Part shown: positions 48,333-60,905 of the stretch, one piece after another
Layout of the letters: each line of letters begins with the position of its first letter
Numbering within the stretch: the first letter of the stretch is position 1
NCBI RefSeq assembly: GCF_009806575.1
Contig: NZ_CP047095.1
Location: 2,856,001 to 2,920,000, forward strand
DNA: 64,000 nucleotides
Source of the DNA: Rossellomorea marisflavi
GTDB lineage: Bacteria; Bacillota; Bacilli; Bacillales; Bacillaceae_B
Direction of reading: 5' to 3'
Notes under the pieces: generated by a model
What the model was told of the DNA's origin: nothing
Databases searched by the model: none
What the model saw: only the letters and a program-made list of their open reading frames with translations
Made by a program: the position numbers and the translations under genes

Positions 48333-49277
48333 TCAATTCACCGGCCGCTTCGCGATGATGGCAACCCAGTCTTCCATCACCATGACTTCTTCCACGTGGA
48401 ACCCTGCACCTTCAAGAGCGTCACGGACCTGCTGTTTCTTCGGCTGGATGATCCCTGACGTGATGAAATATCCACCGGGCTTCGTGAGGCGATATGCGTC
48501 CTCGGTGAAGCGAAGGATGATTTCAGCCAGGATATTCGCTACAATCACATCGGCTTCCTCCGTGATGCCTTCAAGGAGATTGTTCTGATCCACCGTCACG
48601 ATGTTCTGGACCTTATTCAGCTTGACATTCAATCTTGCCGAGCGTACGGCTACTTCATCCAGGTCATATGCGTTCACTCGCTCTGCCTTCATGAGGGCAG
48701 AGGCGATGGATAAGACACCGGATCCGGTCCCGACGTCGAGGACGAAGTCGTTTTCCTTCACGGTCCGCTCAAGGGCCTGGATGCACATGACCGTGGTGGG
48801 ATGCGTACCCGTACCGAATGCCATACCAGGGTCGAGCTCGATGATGAGTTCGTCGCTGTTGACAGGGGTATACTCTTCCCACGTCGGCACGATCGTCACC
48901 TTATCAGAAATCTTCACCGGGTGATAATATTTTTTCCACGCCGTCGCCCACTCTTCCTCATTCACTTCGGAAATCTCCACTTTGTTCTCACCGATATCGA
49001 TGTCATAGGTCACGAGATTGGTGATGCCCTGCTTGATTTCCTCAACGGTTTCACCAAGGAAGCTGTTGACCGGCAGATACGCTTTGACCAACACACCTTC
49101 ATTGGGATAATCCTCAGGGTCGAGTTGGTAGATCTCCCCGAATACGTCTTCCCGTTCTTTGATCAGCTCCATCGGATCTTCAATCACGACACCACTGGCA
49201 CCTGATTCATGAAGGATATTGGAAACTGGTTCGATTGCTTCGTTCGTTGTAAGGATACTGATTTCTGACCATTTCAT
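48333..49277 (-). CDS. prmA: Ribosomal protein L11 methyltransferase PrmA
   Basis: PrmA trimethylates ribosomal protein L11. The 314-aa protein has an N-terminal substrate-binding domain, the class I methyltransferase motif [15 protein letters not shown] (about 176) and the NILAEII/ANIL-type active-site region. Its neighbours are dnaJ and rsmE. Confidence 0.94.
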   Translation of the reverse strand: MKWSEISILTTNEAIEPVSNILHESGASGVVIEDPMELIKEREDVFGEIYQLDPEDYPNEGVLVKAYLPVNSFLGETVEEIKQGITNLVTYDIDIGENKVEISEVNEEEWATAWKKYYHPVKISDKVTIVPTWEEYTPVNSDELIIELDPGMAFGTGTHPTTVMCIQALERTVKENDFVLDVGTGSGVLSIASALMKAERVNAYDLDEVAVRSARLNVKLNKVQNIVTVDQNNLLEGITEEADVIVANILAEIILRFTEDAYRLTKPGGYFITSGIIQPKKQQVRDALEGAGFHVEEVMVMEDWVAIIAKRPVN

Positions 49278-49302
49278 GTTTCTCTACCAACTCCGTTCTG
49301 AG

Positions 49303-50439
49303 TTATTCACCTTTGAAGGCTTTTTTCACTTTATCAAAGAAACTTTCGTGCTGTTCATCCGGTATCTGCCCGCTGATATCGGCAAATTCCCTTAACAGCT
49401 GTTTCTGTTTTTCCGTCAGCTTGGACGGAGTGACGACCTTGATCAGGACGTGCTGATCCCCTGTACCGTAGCCTCTTACATTCGGAACACCTTTCCCTTT
49501 TACGCGGAAGCGGGTACCCGTCTGTGTGCCTCCAGGGACCTTGAGTTTGACCTTGCCGTGCAATGTCGGTACCTCGATTTCATCTCCGAGGGCAGCCTGT
49601 GCAAACGTGATTGGCATTTCGCAGTAAACGTCATCTCCATTACGCTCGAAGAAATCATGGCTCCGTACGTGGAACACGACATAGAGATCTCCCGCAGGCC
49701 CGCCGTTGATGCCTGGTTCACCTTGACCACTCACCCGCAGCTGCTGTCCATCATCGATTCCTGCAGGGATCTTGACGGAGATCTTGCGGCGTTTTTGCAC
49801 CTTGCCGTCTCCCCCACATGTCCTGCACTTCTCTTTGATCTGTTTACCCGATCCATTACAGTGGTGGCATACACGTCGGTTGACGATCCGTCCGAATGGG
49901 GTATTCTGCTCCACATTCAGCTGGCCGGAACCTTGACAGTGGGAGCATGTTTCCACTTTCGTCCCGGGTTTCGCACCCGATCCATGACAGGTATCGCATT
50001 CTTCTTCTCTTGGAATCTCGATTTCGGTATCTTTTCCGAAGACCGCTTCTTCGAAGGAAAGCGTCATGGTGTACTGCAGATCGGCTCCTGCCCTTGGGGC
50101 GTTCGGATCGCGTCTTCTGCCACCGCCTCCGCCGCCGCCGAAGAACGTGTTGAAGATATCTTCGAATCCTCCGAATCCTCCGCCGAAGTCTCCTGCTCCA
50201 CCGCCGCCGAATCCCTGGTTTGGATCGGTATGTCCGAATCGATCATACTGAGCCCTCTTCTGATCATCGCTCAATACTTCGTACGCTTCTTTCACTTCTT
50301 TGAACTTGTCTGCAGCATCCGCTTCTTTATTAATATCAGGATGATATTTTTTGGAGAGTTTGCGGTATGCTTTCTTCATTTCTTCTTTCGAGGCGCCTTT
50401 TTCGACACCGAGAACTTCATAATAGTCCCGTTTACTCAT
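49303..50439 (-). CDS. dnaJ: Chaperone DnaJ
   Basis: DnaJ is the Hsp40 co-chaperone of DnaK. The 378-aa protein has the J domain with HPD ([12 protein letters not shown]), a Gly/Phe-rich linker ([18 protein letters not shown]), four CxxCxGxG zinc repeats ([36 protein letters not shown]) and the C-terminal substrate domain. GGGAGTGG precedes ATG. Confidence 0.96.
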   Translation of the reverse strand: MSKRDYYEVLGVEKGASKEEMKKAYRKLSKKYHPDINKEADAADKFKEVKEAYEVLSDDQKRAQYDRFGHTDPNQGFGGGGAGDFGGGFGGFEDIFNTFFGGGGGGGRRRDPNAPRAGADLQYTMTLSFEEAVFGKDTEIEIPREEECDTCHGSGAKPGTKVETCSHCQGSGQLNVEQNTPFGRIVNRRVCHHCNGSGKQIKEKCRTCGGDGKVQKRRKISVKIPAGIDDGQQLRVSGQGEPGINGGPAGDLYVVFHVRSHDFFERNGDDVYCEMPITFAQAALGDEIEVPTLHGKVKLKVPGGTQTGTRFRVKGKGVPNVRGYGTGDQHVLIKVVTPSKLTEKQKQLLREFADISGQIPDEQHESFFDKVKKAFKGE

Positions 50440-50529
50440 TCAAACACCACTCCCGAATCCTTTGCATAAAGGTTATTTTAACATTGGGGGAGATCCATTA
50501 TCAATAGAAACCATCGGATCCCTCCCCAT

Positions 50530-50573
50530 AGAAAAAGCCAAAGCCAAGAACCGTCCTGACTTTGACTTTTTTC
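50530..50573 (-). terminator. Hairpin between dnaK and dnaJ
   Basis: The arms AAAAAGCCAAAGCC and GACTTTGACTTTTT pair with G-U wobbles on the minus-strand RNA, followed by T-rich sequence. It may attenuate the operon after dnaK. Confidence 0.6.
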
Positions 50574-50583
50574 AATGGTTGAT

Positions 50584-52434
<1,851 letters not shown>

Positions 52435-52448
52435 TCATATGTAGTGTA

Positions 52449-53012
52449 TTATTGATTGACTTTCACCATGGATGGACGGATGACGCGGTCCTTTAGCTTG
52501 TAGCCTTTTTGGAACTCTTCGACAACCACGTTGCTTCCGTATGCTTCGTCTTCAGTCTGCATGACGGCTTGATGCATATGCGGATCAAACTCTTGTCCTA
52601 CAGCCTCGATCGCTTCTACACCTTCTTTTTTGAGGGCTTCGATCAGGCTTCTGTGGACCATTTCCATCCCTTGAAGGAGGGTTTTTGTTTGATCATTATC
52701 CGCTTCTATATTCAAAGCGCGTTCAAAGTTATCGAGGGCCGGCAATAATTCAGTGATCAATGCCTGCGAGCGATACTTTTCCTTCGCTTCATTCTCAGCA
52801 TTTATACGGCGACGGAAGTTATCGAAATCCGCTCTGAGGCGAAGATAGCGATTCTCGGATTCGTCAAGCTTCGCCTGGAGCTCGGACAGTTCATCAGTTG
52901 TTTGCTCTTCCTGAGGTTCTTCTTCAGCGAAAACCTCTTCAACTGTTTCTTCATTGTCCACTTTCGGCTGTTCTTCATTCAATTCTTGATCATTCTTCGT
53001 TTCTTCAGACAA
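52449..53012 (-). CDS. grpE: Nucleotide exchange factor GrpE
   Basis: GrpE releases ADP from DnaK. The 187-aa protein has an acidic N-terminus, a long coiled-coil (about 45-90, with [12 protein letters not shown]) and the C-terminal beta domain ([13 protein letters not shown]). I chose TTG 53012 because AAGGAGG lies eight bases upstream; the GTG three codons earlier overlaps that site. Length then equals that of B. subtilis GrpE. Confidence 0.94.
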   Translation of the reverse strand: MSEETKNDQELNEEQPKVDNEETVEEVFAEEEPQEEQTTDELSELQAKLDESENRYLRLRADFDNFRRRINAENEAKEKYRSQALITELLPALDNFERALNIEADNDQTKTLLQGMEMVHRSLIEALKKEGVEAIEAVGQEFDPHMHQAVMQTEDEAYGSNVVVEEFQKGYKLKDRVIRPSMVKVNQ

Positions 53013-53057
53013 TTCGTTCACCTCCTTAAAATAAGTGTGACTTCTACAATATAGCCA

Positions 53058-54095
53058 CTAGCTTTTGCTTTGATACAGCTTGGTCAGCACCTTGGACATA
53101 TCCGTCGAAAAGAAGTCGAGGAGGCTGATCACCCTGGAATAATCCATCCGTGTCGGACCGATGATGGCGATCGACCCCAGCTGCTCCCTCCCGATTGAGT
53201 AGGTCGCGGTGATGAGGCTGCAGTTTTCCATGGCAAGATTGTTATTCTCTTTACCGATCTTGATGCTGAGCCCGGACCCGGAAGGACGGATCAGATCGTA
53301 GATGCTTTCTTCTTGATCAATCATCTCAAGAAGGAGCCTGACTTTCTGGATATCGTTGAACTCAGGCTGATTCAGCATATTTGTCTTCCCGCCGAAGAAC
53401 AGTTTATCCGTTCCCGACAGATGGAAGTCATCGAGCATCGAATGCAGGATGCTGTCATAGCTTTCGATATGCCGTTTCAGCAGGATGGCAACTTCCTTGA
53501 AGATGCGGTCGTTCAGCTCACTGAGGGGAACGCCCGTGAGGCGGTCATTCAGGATATTGATGAGCTTTTCAAGGTCACTTGCATCCATGCCCGGCGGCAG
53601 GGCCACCGTTTTATTCTCCACATGACCATTTTCGGTCACAATGATGGCGATCGCCGTTTCGCGGTTAAGCGGAATGAGCTCGATTTTACGAAGTTTGTTC
53701 TCCTTCACATCCGGCCCGAGGACGATCGTAGTATAATTGGTTAAATCGGAAAGGATCTTGGCTGATTTCTGAACCACTTTCTCCAGCTCATAAATCCTCT
53801 CGGAAAAGATCGAACGCAGTGCATTCACTTCATTCTTCTCCAGCTTTTGTGGAGATAGAAGATGATCGACATAGTACCGGTACCCTTTCTCGGAAGGGAC
53901 GCGGCCTGAAGAAGTGTGGGTCTTTTCGATGAACCCGAGTTCTTCAAGGTCGGCCATTTCGTTCCGGATCGTTGCCGAACTGAAGGAGATTTCATCCTTC
54001 TTGGACAGGCTCCGGGAGCCGACCGGCTGAGCCGACATGATAAAGTCGTCGATAATGACTTGTAGAATAAGAAGTTGTCGATCTGTTAACAACAT
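53058..54095 (-). CDS. hrcA: Heat-inducible repressor HrcA
   Basis: HrcA represses class I heat-shock genes by binding CIRCE. The 345-aa protein has an N-terminal winged HTH ([20 protein letters not shown]), a GAF-like dimer domain and an inserted domain. ATG follows GGGGTGA and the CIRCE element, so it controls itself. It is first of the operon through mtaB. Confidence 0.95.
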   Translation of the reverse strand: MLLTDRQLLILQVIIDDFIMSAQPVGSRSLSKKDEISFSSATIRNEMADLEELGFIEKTHTSSGRVPSEKGYRYYVDHLLSPQKLEKNEVNALRSIFSERIYELEKVVQKSAKILSDLTNYTTIVLGPDVKENKLRKIELIPLNRETAIAIIVTENGHVENKTVALPPGMDASDLEKLINILNDRLTGVPLSELNDRIFKEVAILLKRHIESYDSILHSMLDDFHLSGTDKLFFGGKTNMLNQPEFNDIQKVRLLLEMIDQEESIYDLIRPSGSGLSIKIGKENNNLAMENCSLITATYSIGREQLGSIAIIGPTRMDYSRVISLLDFFSTDMSKVLTKLYQSKS

Positions 54096-54107
54096 TCATC
54101 ACCCCTG

Positions 54108-54134
54108 TTAGCACTCTTAGATACTGAGTGCTAA
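54108..54134. promoter_or_regulatory. CIRCE operator
   Basis: TTAGCACTC and GAGTGCTAA are perfectly inverted with a 9-base spacer, the full consensus. It lies 13 bases upstream of the hrcA start. Confidence 0.97.
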
Positions 54135-54144
54135 ATCTAATAAT

Positions 54145-54173
54145 AAATTATCAAATCATGATAGGGATGTCAA
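54145..54173 (-). promoter_or_regulatory. Sigma-A promoter of the hrcA operon
   Basis: On the minus strand TTGACA (54173-54168) and TAATTT (54150-54145) are 17 bases apart. CIRCE begins about at the transcription start, right for repression. Confidence 0.8.
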
Positions 54174-54177
54174 TATT

Positions 54178-55305
54178 TTAGATCACACCAAGGAAAGATT
54201 GAAATACTTCATTCCCCAGGAAACGTCCCTGCTTCGTGAGACGGATCCGATCGCCTGCAACCTCGAGGAGTCCCTTACCCGTCATCTCCTCCAGCGCATC
54301 GGGGAAGATGCTTTCGACGGACGTACCGAATTTCTCTTCGAATCTCTTCCTGCTGACCCCTGCTGTCTTCCTTAAACCGAGGAACATCTCTTCTTCCATC
54401 ATCTCGCCCTTGGTCACATCATGGGACTGAATCGTCGGTACCTCACCCATGCTCACAGGTTCCATGTATTTCTTCAATGGACCGTGGTTGGAATAGCGCA
54501 CTCCGTTTATATAACCGTGTGCACCGGCTCCTAAACCAACATATTCTTCATTATCCCAATAAACAAGGTTATGAAGGCTCTCAAAGCCTTCCTTGGCAAA
54601 GTTGCTGATTTCATATTGATGGATGCCATACCGTTCCATCGTCTGGATGAGCACATCGTACATGGCGGCCTCCTGCTCCTGTGACGGCAGGGACAGCTTT
54701 CCTTTTCTCATCAGGTTGTAAAACACCGTCTTCGGTTCCACGATCAGGGAGTATGCCGAGTAATGAGGCAAGCCAAGATCGAGGGCCTTCGTCAGGGTGT
54801 CCTTAAAATCTTCTTCCGTCTGCTTCGGCAGGCTGTAGATCAGATCGATGCTGATATTTTCAAAGCCGACTTTCTCAGCGGCTTTGACGGAAGTGTACAC
54901 GTCTTCACTCTTATGCGTCCGCCCGATCGACTTCAGCAGGTCATCATTGAACGACTGTACACCGAAGCTCAATCGGTTTACACCATGGTCCTTCAGCACC
55001 TTCAGCTTCTCTTCCCCCAGATCTCCAGGGTTCGCTTCGAACGTGAACTCCCCTCCTGAGAACGGGAGATGTTCATTGATCTTTTCGCATAGATATGCAA
55101 GCTGGCGTGCATCCAGGGATGTCGGGGTACCCCCGCCGACGAAGATCGTATCGAGCTGTCCTTCCTGCCTGCGCAGTTTCATTTCTTCTCCGAGCCGCAT
55201 CAAATACTCATCGACCGGCTGGCCTTCAAGGAACACCTTATTAAAATCACAGTAGTGACAGATATGTTCGCAGAAAGGGATGTGGATATAGGCTGATTTG
55301 GCCAT
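54178..55305 (-). CDS. hemW: Heme chaperone HemW
   Basis: This radical-SAM protein is related to HemN but is thought to deliver heme. The 375-aa protein begins AKSAYIHIPFCEHICHYCDF, with the cluster motif CEHICHYC, and has GGGTPTSLD and the C-terminal HemN domain. GGAGGG precedes ATG. The order lepA-hemW-hrcA matches B. subtilis. Confidence 0.93.
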   Translation of the reverse strand: MAKSAYIHIPFCEHICHYCDFNKVFLEGQPVDEYLMRLGEEMKLRRQEGQLDTIFVGGGTPTSLDARQLAYLCEKINEHLPFSGGEFTFEANPGDLGEEKLKVLKDHGVNRLSFGVQSFNDDLLKSIGRTHKSEDVYTSVKAAEKVGFENISIDLIYSLPKQTEEDFKDTLTKALDLGLPHYSAYSLIVEPKTVFYNLMRKGKLSLPSQEQEAAMYDVLIQTMERYGIHQYEISNFAKEGFESLHNLVYWDNEEYVGLGAGAHGYINGVRYSNHGPLKKYMEPVSMGEVPTIQSHDVTKGEMMEEEMFLGLRKTAGVSRKRFEEKFGTSVESIFPDALEEMTGKGLLEVAGDRIRLTKQGRFLGNEVFQSFLGVI

Positions 55306-55333
55306 TGATATCCCTCCTATTTCAACTCATAGA

Positions 55334-55373
55334 GAAAGGGGGCAAGCGCCGAATCATCCGACGCTTTCCCCCT
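55334..55373 (-). terminator. Hairpin downstream of lepA
   Basis: AAAGGGGG (55335-55342) pairs with CCCCCTT (about 55367-55373) with inner AAGCG/CGCTT pairing, in the gap between lepA and hemW. Confidence 0.65.
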
Positions 55374-55415
55374 TCCCCCTGTATGTGTGCGCCCCCATCC
55401 GTTGGGGGTTGGTCA

Positions 55416-57248
55416 TTATTTTGAATCCGTGTCGTCCATTTTCAGGACGGCCATGAATGCTTCCTGAGGCACCTCGACGGAACCGACGGACTTCATTCGC
55501 TTTTTACCTTCTTTTTGTTTCTCGAGAAGCTTACGCTTACGGGAGATGTCCCCGCCGTAACATTTAGCCAGTACGTTCTTGCGGATGGCCTTGATGGTTG
55601 AGCGGGCAACGATTTTTTGTCCGATCGCCGCTTGGATCGGCACTTCGAACTGCTGTCTCGGGATCAGCTGCTTGAGCTTTTCCACGATGAGCTTCCCGCG
55701 TTCGTAGGCGAAATCCCTGTGGACGATGAAACTGAGGGCATCGACGTTCTCTCCATTCAGGAGGATGTCCATCTTCACAAGCTTCGATTCTTTGTAGCCG
55801 ATAAGCTCATAATCGAAGGAAGCATACCCTTTCGTATTGGACTTCAATTGATCGAAGAAGTCATAGACGATTTCCGCCAGGGGAATTTCGTAGACGATGT
55901 TCACGCGCGTATCGTCCATGTACTGCATGTCGATGAAGTTTCCGCGCTTATTCTGGCATAGCTCCATGACGGCGCCAACGTAATCATTCGGCACCATGAT
56001 GGTTGCCTTTACATATGGCTCCTGTACATGATCGACCTTCTGAGGGTCCGGCATCATGGATGGATTATCGACGCTGAGGGTCTCTCCGTCGGTCAGCTCT
56101 ACGTGATAGATAACGCTCGGTGCCGTCGTGATCAGGTCGATCTTGAATTCCCTCTCGATCCTTTCCTGGATGATCTCCATATGAAGGAGTCCAAGGAAAC
56201 CACAACGGAAACCGAAACCGAGTGCCTGGGAGGTTTCAGGTTCATACTGAAGGGCCGAGTCGTTCAATTCAAGCTTTTCAAGGGCTTCACGAAGATCATT
56301 GTATCGATTGGAATCGATCGGGTACAGACCGCAGTAAACCATCGGATTCATGCGGCGGTAACCTGGAAGTGCTTCTTCAGCCGGGTTGTTTGCAAGGGTG
56401 ATGGTGTCCCCTACACGGGTATCCCCTACATTCTTGATGGAAGCAGTCAGGAAGCCAACATCCCCGACGGTAAGTTCCTTGAGTCCAGTCGGTTTCGGTG
56501 TGAAAACGCCGACCTCGGTGACTTCGAATTCTTTCCCGGTCGCCATCATACGGACTTTGTCTCCGACTTTGACGGTCCCTTCCATCACACGGATGTATGC
56601 GACAACGCCTCTGTATGCATCATAGAGGGAATCGAAGATCAGTGCTTTCAGTGGCGCATCGGGATCACCCTGTGGAGCAGGTACTTTCTCCACGATCTGC
56701 TCGAGGATATCCTCGATTCCGATTCCCGCCTTGGCAGAAGCCAGGACCGCATCCGATGCATCCAAACCGATGACATCTTCCACTTCCTGTCTGACCCTTT
56801 CAGGATCTGCCGCAGGAAGGTCGATCTTATTGATGACCGGCAGGATTTCAAGATCATTGTCCAAAGCAAGGTACACGTTGGCAAGGGTCTGTGCTTCGAT
56901 CCCCTGTGCTGCGTCCACCACGAGTACGGCCCCTTCGCACGCTGCAAGGCTTCGGGATACTTCATATGTAAAATCGACGTGTCCCGGAGTATCGATCAAA
57001 TGGAAGATATACTCCTCGCCGTCTTTCGCCGCATATTTCAACTGAACTGAATTCAGTTTGATTGTAATACCGCGCTCTCTCTCAAGGTCCATGGAATCGA
57101 GCAGCTGCTCTTTCATTTCACGGGCGGTCAGCGCTTTTGTCTTTTCAAGGATTCGGTCAGCCAGGGTCGATTTCCCATGATCGATATGCGCGATGATGGA
57201 AAAGTTCCTGATCCTGGACTGTCTGTTCAATTTTTCTTCACGATTCAT
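55416..57248 (-). CDS. lepA: Elongation factor 4 LepA
   Basis: LepA is a ribosomal GTPase thought to act on stalled or back-translocated ribosomes. The 610-aa protein has G1 [10 protein letters not shown]3 DTPGHVDF, G4 NKID, the EF-G-like domains II, III and V, and the LepA-specific C-terminal domain ([20 protein letters not shown]). ATG 57248 follows AGGAG; an upstream in-frame ATG gives no family match. Confidence 0.96.
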   Translation of the reverse strand: MNREEKLNRQSRIRNFSIIAHIDHGKSTLADRILEKTKALTAREMKEQLLDSMDLERERGITIKLNSVQLKYAAKDGEEYIFHLIDTPGHVDFTYEVSRSLAACEGAVLVVDAAQGIEAQTLANVYLALDNDLEILPVINKIDLPAADPERVRQEVEDVIGLDASDAVLASAKAGIGIEDILEQIVEKVPAPQGDPDAPLKALIFDSLYDAYRGVVAYIRVMEGTVKVGDKVRMMATGKEFEVTEVGVFTPKPTGLKELTVGDVGFLTASIKNVGDTRVGDTITLANNPAEEALPGYRRMNPMVYCGLYPIDSNRYNDLREALEKLELNDSALQYEPETSQALGFGFRCGFLGLLHMEIIQERIEREFKIDLITTAPSVIYHVELTDGETLSVDNPSMMPDPQKVDHVQEPYVKATIMVPNDYVGAVMELCQNKRGNFIDMQYMDDTRVNIVYEIPLAEIVYDFFDQLKSNTKGYASFDYELIGYKESKLVKMDILLNGENVDALSFIVHRDFAYERGKLIVEKLKQLIPRQQFEVPIQAAIGQKIVARSTIKAIRKNVLAKCYGGDISRKRKLLEKQKEGKKRMKSVGSVEVPQEAFMAVLKMDDTDSK

Positions 57249-57342
57249 TCTATGTTCAACTCCTGTAAATTCCACACATATACACTAGTTTGAATTATAG
57301 CAGTACCATCTGCAATATTCAATGTAAACTGAAGCCGCCAGG

Positions 57343-57681
57343 TTATATGAGTGAACTGAGGAAGTCGAGGAGCTTATTGGTGATGCCCTCCACCAGACCC
57401 GCGATGGTTTTGCCGATGGATGAAAAGAAATTATAGGCTTTCATTTCCTCCAGCTTTTCTTTCTTTTCTTTAAGCGTCTTCCCTTCGACATCTTCTCCCA
57501 AAATGGTTGCTTCAATATTTCCTTCAGGATCCTCCGAAACCTTTACCGGTGCGGAGAAGGCATCGTCATGCTGGGCGCCTTTCGTTTCCACGATCCCATC
57601 ATTGGCATATTGCATTCCGATCAGCACGCCGAGGAATAAGGCCACCGCCAAAACAAGATATTTCAGTGTGAACATCTTCAT
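57343..57681 (-). CDS. yqxA: YqxA (DUF3679) membrane-anchored protein
   Basis: This 112-aa protein has one N-terminal membrane helix (YLVLAVALFLGVLIGMQYA) and a small extracytoplasmic domain with a Lys/Glu-rich helix. Several in-frame ATGs exist; 57681 has suitable spacing from AAAGGAG. The place between spoIIP and lepA matches B. subtilis yqxA. Function unknown. Confidence 0.82.
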   Translation of the reverse strand: MKMFTLKYLVLAVALFLGVLIGMQYANDGIVETKGAQHDDAFSAPVKVSEDPEGNIEATILGEDVEGKTLKEKKEKLEEMKAYNFFSSIGKTIAGLVEGITNKLLDFLSSLI

Positions 57682-57697
57682 GAACATCCTTCTCCTT

Positions 57698-58408
57698 TCA
57701 TCTCTTCGTCCCACCGTTCAGGTAATCAGCGTACGCTTTTGAAAAAGCGCGGGCAGACCGTTCGATCTCATCGGTCGAATTATCCACCCCTCCGAACTCC
57801 AGGAGGAGGGAATGACCCGACAGGTCCTGGTTGAAGCGCCCGTCCGTATCCGCACCGCCTTTGAGGATGATCCCACGGGTGATACCGGGAGAAGCGGACT
57901 CTAGTTTTGATACCATTTCCCGGGCAAATTCAAGATTCTTCTTATACCCCGGCTGATCCCGGCCGATGACAAAAGCGATCCTCGCATATCGTTTGTCATG
58001 GATGGTCGCCGTCGAAACGGAAGGATCCACCGCGTCACGGTGGATATCCAGGAGCGTGACCGGCTGCCGATGACTGAGGATCACAGGGATCAGAAGCTCC
58101 CTCGACTTTTCATACGCCCTTCCATAGTGCAGATCCTGCTCAAGCAGCTGCCGGATCACATCGGTCCGGTCAAGCTCAGCATGGATTCCCTCATTTTCCA
58201 GCTCTTTTTTGATCATAACCCCGGCGTCCATGACCGTACTCCCGTCCCCATACGCTTCTTCTGAATGGGTGAAATACAAGAATACCTCCCCTTCCGTAGG
58301 ATGACTGTATAGATGACCGGCCGGGATGAGCGTAAGGGTAAACAAGAGAAGGGCAGGCTTTTTTAAAAACCGTGTCAGAGAACGTCTATGATTACTTTCT
58401 CCCATCAT
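57698..58408 (-). CDS. spoIIP: Stage II sporulation protein P, short form
   Basis: SpoIIP is a peptidoglycan amidase/endopeptidase that drives septal thinning and engulfment. The 236-aa protein has an N-terminal membrane anchor (KPALLLFTLTLIPAGHLYS) and the SpoIIP domain with likely zinc/catalytic residues in VFLYFTHSEEAY, LLDIHRDA and LLLEFGGVDN. B. subtilis SpoIIP is about 400 aa, so roughly 150 residues of linker between anchor and domain are missing. Only 140 bases separate it from gpr, so no hidden exon-like piece exists. AAGGTG precedes ATG. Confidence 0.85.
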   Translation of the reverse strand: MMGESNHRRSLTRFLKKPALLLFTLTLIPAGHLYSHPTEGEVFLYFTHSEEAYGDGSTVMDAGVMIKKELENEGIHAELDRTDVIRQLLEQDLHYGRAYEKSRELLIPVILSHRQPVTLLDIHRDAVDPSVSTATIHDKRYARIAFVIGRDQPGYKKNLEFAREMVSKLESASPGITRGIILKGGADTDGRFNQDLSGHSLLLEFGGVDNSTDEIERSARAFSKAYADYLNGGTKR

Positions 58409-58519
58409 CAGGCACCTTCTTTCATGCCTCTCACTAGTATTTCTATTCATCTGATAGAGATGATAGAACGGCAATTAGTAGCATTATCGGGAAATCCCCC
58501 GGATTTAAACCCAAATGCA

Positions 58520-58545
58520 AAAACCCCCTCAACGCAGGGGGCAGA
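58520..58545 (-). terminator. Terminator of gpr
   Basis: CCCCCT pairs with AGGGGG around a 6-base loop; the minus strand continues TTTTTGC. Confidence 0.82.
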
Positions 58546-58548
58546 CGA

Positions 58549-59661
58549 TCATCTCGTTTTGAATCCGGTATCGTCCTGGTCGACGGCCTCATGAAGTGCA
58601 GCATTCAGCCCGTTGGCGATCAGGTTGGACATGTCTTCGATGAACACATCCACTTCCTTCGGTGTAACCATGAGATTATGGCCGATCGGGGCAAGGACCT
58701 CATGAATCAGCTTCCTTTTTTCATCATCGGCGAGGGTTCCGACCACTCCCAAAAATGTCTGGCGGTGAGCTTCCTCAGGCAGATCATCTTCGGTTAGCTT
58801 GCGCCGTTCCCCAAAGCTCAGTCCGGCCGGGGCAAGGGACCGGGACGGGCGGTCTCCTTCTTTCAGCTCTTTGCCGAAATGCTTCAATAGAAAATCCACT
58901 GTATCGCTGACGATCGTCACCGCATCGAGTACGGTCGGGACACCGATGGCAAAAACGGGTACCCCGAGCGTCTCTTCATCCAACCCTTTCCTTTTGTTCC
59001 CCACGCCTGAACCTGGATGTATTCCCGTATCCGAAATCTGTATGGTGGCATTCACCCTTTCAATGGAACGTGAGGCAAGGGCATCGATGGCGATGATGAA
59101 GTCCGGTTTTGACTTTTCCACCACACCGAAGATGATATCGCTCGTCTCGATCCCTGTCAGCCCCATGACCCCGGGAACAATGGCACTCACGGAGCGATAC
59201 CCTTCCTCTACGGATTCAGGCTGCAGCCTGAACAGATGCCTGGTCACGATCACATCCTCGCATACCCTTGGTCCGAGAGAGTCCGGCGTCACATTCCAGT
59301 TCCCCAGTCCTACGATCAAACAGCTGGCGTCTTTCGCGATGTTCTTATTCTCGATGAACCGCGAAAATTCCCTCGCAAAAATCTTCTCCACCCTTTGTTG
59401 GAGCTCTGTATCCTCTTCCCGGATACCATAGGCTTCAATGGTCAGATAGTTTCCCGCTTTCTTTCCGATCTTGTCTTCGCCTTCCTTTGAGATCGACACG
59501 AGGGACACTTTCACATCATCCTCTTCCTTTTCTTTGATGATGACTCCGGGAATGTCGGATTGATCCTCCCCTTGGTCGGCGAGTGCCATCTCACGTGCCT
59601 CAACGGCGAGATCAGTTCGGACTTCATAAACACTTAAATCGAGGTTTTCTTCCTTTTTCAT
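58549..59661 (-). CDS. gpr: Germination protease Gpr
   Basis: Gpr degrades small acid-soluble spore proteins during germination. It is a family A25 aspartic-like protease, made as a zymogen. The 370-aa protein has near its N-terminus [14 protein letters not shown], the self-cleavage region that resembles the SASP cleavage site. The conserved [16 protein letters not shown] and [20 protein letters not shown] follow. ATG 59661 follows GTGGGGG. It precedes spoIIP as in B. subtilis. Confidence 0.95.
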   Translation of the reverse strand: MKKEENLDLSVYEVRTDLAVEAREMALADQGEDQSDIPGVIIKEKEEDDVKVSLVSISKEGEDKIGKKAGNYLTIEAYGIREEDTELQQRVEKIFAREFSRFIENKNIAKDASCLIVGLGNWNVTPDSLGPRVCEDVIVTRHLFRLQPESVEEGYRSVSAIVPGVMGLTGIETSDIIFGVVEKSKPDFIIAIDALASRSIERVNATIQISDTGIHPGSGVGNKRKGLDEETLGVPVFAIGVPTVLDAVTIVSDTVDFLLKHFGKELKEGDRPSRSLAPAGLSFGERRKLTEDDLPEEAHRQTFLGVVGTLADDEKRKLIHEVLAPIGHNLMVTPKEVDVFIEDMSNLIANGLNAALHEAVDQDDTGFKTR

Positions 59662-59851
59662 GCGCGCATACCCCCACGTCTGGATTCTTGCTATTATATT
59701 TTCCTTAAGCACCCGGCTTCATTCACCCGTTTAAATTCATCCTGAGTATTGCATTCTGCCGGTGCGTTTGATAAAATATCACTTGTTCTTATTAGTTAGG
59801 AATATACACGAGTCAAATAGAATCTCGAACCTTTTGTAGGAGGTGACAGAA

Positions 59852-60103
59852 ATGCCAAACATTAAATCAGCTATCAAACGCGTGAGAACAAACAACGAAC
59901 GCAACGTTAAAAATGCAGCTGTGAAATCTTCAATGCGTACTGCAATCAAGAAAGCAGAAGCGGCAGCTACTAATAACGAAGATAACGCTCAAGAACTAGT
60001 GAAAGTAGCCGTGAGCCAGCTTGACAAAGCAGCTCAAAAAGGTTTGATCCACAAAAACACTGCGGATCGCCAAAAAGCTCGCCTAATGAAAAAAGCGAAC
60101 TAA
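59852..60103 (+). CDS. rpsT: 30S ribosomal protein S20
   Basis: S20 binds 16S rRNA. The 83-aa basic helical protein begins [23 protein letters not shown] 59852 follows AGGAGGTGA; a GTG inside that site is rejected as start. It is divergent from gpr and has its own terminator. Confidence 0.97.
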   Translation: MPNIKSAIKRVRTNNERNVKNAAVKSSMRTAIKKAEAAATNNEDNAQELVKVAVSQLDKAAQKGLIHKNTADRQKARLMKKAN

Positions 60104-60107
60104 TGAA

Positions 60108-60143
60108 AAAACCATTCCGTTTGATGATCGGAATGGTTTTTTT
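60108..60143 (+). terminator. Rho-independent terminator of rpsT
   Basis: AAAACCATTCCG pairs perfectly with CGGAATGGTTTT, followed by a T-run. Confidence 0.93.
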
Positions 60144-60177
60144 GTGTTTATATGTTCTTTTATTTTGTGAAGATGGG

Positions 60178-60818
60178 GATTGAGGTGGAACGTTGACCGT
60201 TCCTTTCCGCTCCAGGCGCTTGCTTTCCGCGGGGAGGAAGTCGAGCCTCCTCGGCTGCGCCTCCGGGGTCTCGAGCTTTCCTCACTTCCCGCCGGAGTCA
60301 AGCGCCTTCCGCTTCAATCCACTCTGTTATTCTCGATGGGGTTTCCCATAAAAAAAACATCCTGCTATTCAAATCTTGAACATACACTTCTTTGTAAATG
60401 AGGCTAACTGGAACGTTGACCGTTCCTTTCCACTACAAGCGCTTGCTTTCCGCGGGGAGGAAGTCGAGCCTCCTCAGCTGCGCCTCCGGGGTCTCGAGCT
60501 TTCCTCACTTCCCGTCGGAGTCAAGCGCCTTCCGCTTCAATCCACTCTGTTATTCTCGATGGGGTTTCCCATGAAAAAAACATCCTGCTATTCAAATCTT
60601 GAACATACACTTCTTTGTAAATGAGGCTAACTGGAACGTTGACCGTTCCTTTCCACTACAAGCGCTTGCTTTCCGCGGGGAGGAAGTCGAGCCTCCTCGG
60701 CTGCGCTTCCGGGGTCTCGAGCTTTCCTCACTTCCCGCCGGAGTCAAGCGCCTTCCGCTTCAATCCACTCTGTTATTCTCGATGGGGTTTCCCATGAAAA
60801 AAACATCCTGCTATTCAT
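60178..60818. repeat. 223-bp tandem repeat array (2.8 copies)
   Basis: Three copies of one unit begin at 60187, 60410 and 60633, exactly 223 bp apart; the third stops near 60815. Copies differ at only a few bases. Each starts with the inverted repeat GGAACG-TTGAC-CGTTCC, then has a palindromic core (copy 1: GGCGCTTG 60215-60222 with CAAGCGCC 60299-60306), and ends with an AT-rich tail. The core shares CCCGCGGAAAGC and GAGGCTC (minus strand) with elements A and B. Open frames of 73-90 codons inside are by-products of the repeat. Confidence 0.92.
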
Positions 60819-60905
60819 TTCTAGTACGTTCATTTTCATTTTTACTGGGTCTTGATAATGAATCGTTCTAATTATTCATACTGTGCATGTCATGCATTTT
60901 CCCCT

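Noticed and set aside
49450..50469. Long open frame (339 codons) on the plus strand opposite dnaJ
   Set aside because: It is fully antisense to a certain gene, has Ser/Pro/Phe-rich low-quality composition and no family features; it mirrors the codon bias of dnaJ.
56028..57050. Long open frame (340 codons) opposite lepA
   Set aside because: Antisense shadow of lepA with Asp/His/Arg-rich composition and no domain.
60178..60818. CRISPR array
   Set aside because: The repeated unit is 223 bp with no unique spacers, and no cas genes are near.
60180..60871. Three similar plus-strand frames of 73-90 codons in the tandem array
   Set aside because: They are the same repeat read three times; the stop and start positions follow the repeat, not a gene, and no ribosome site precedes them.
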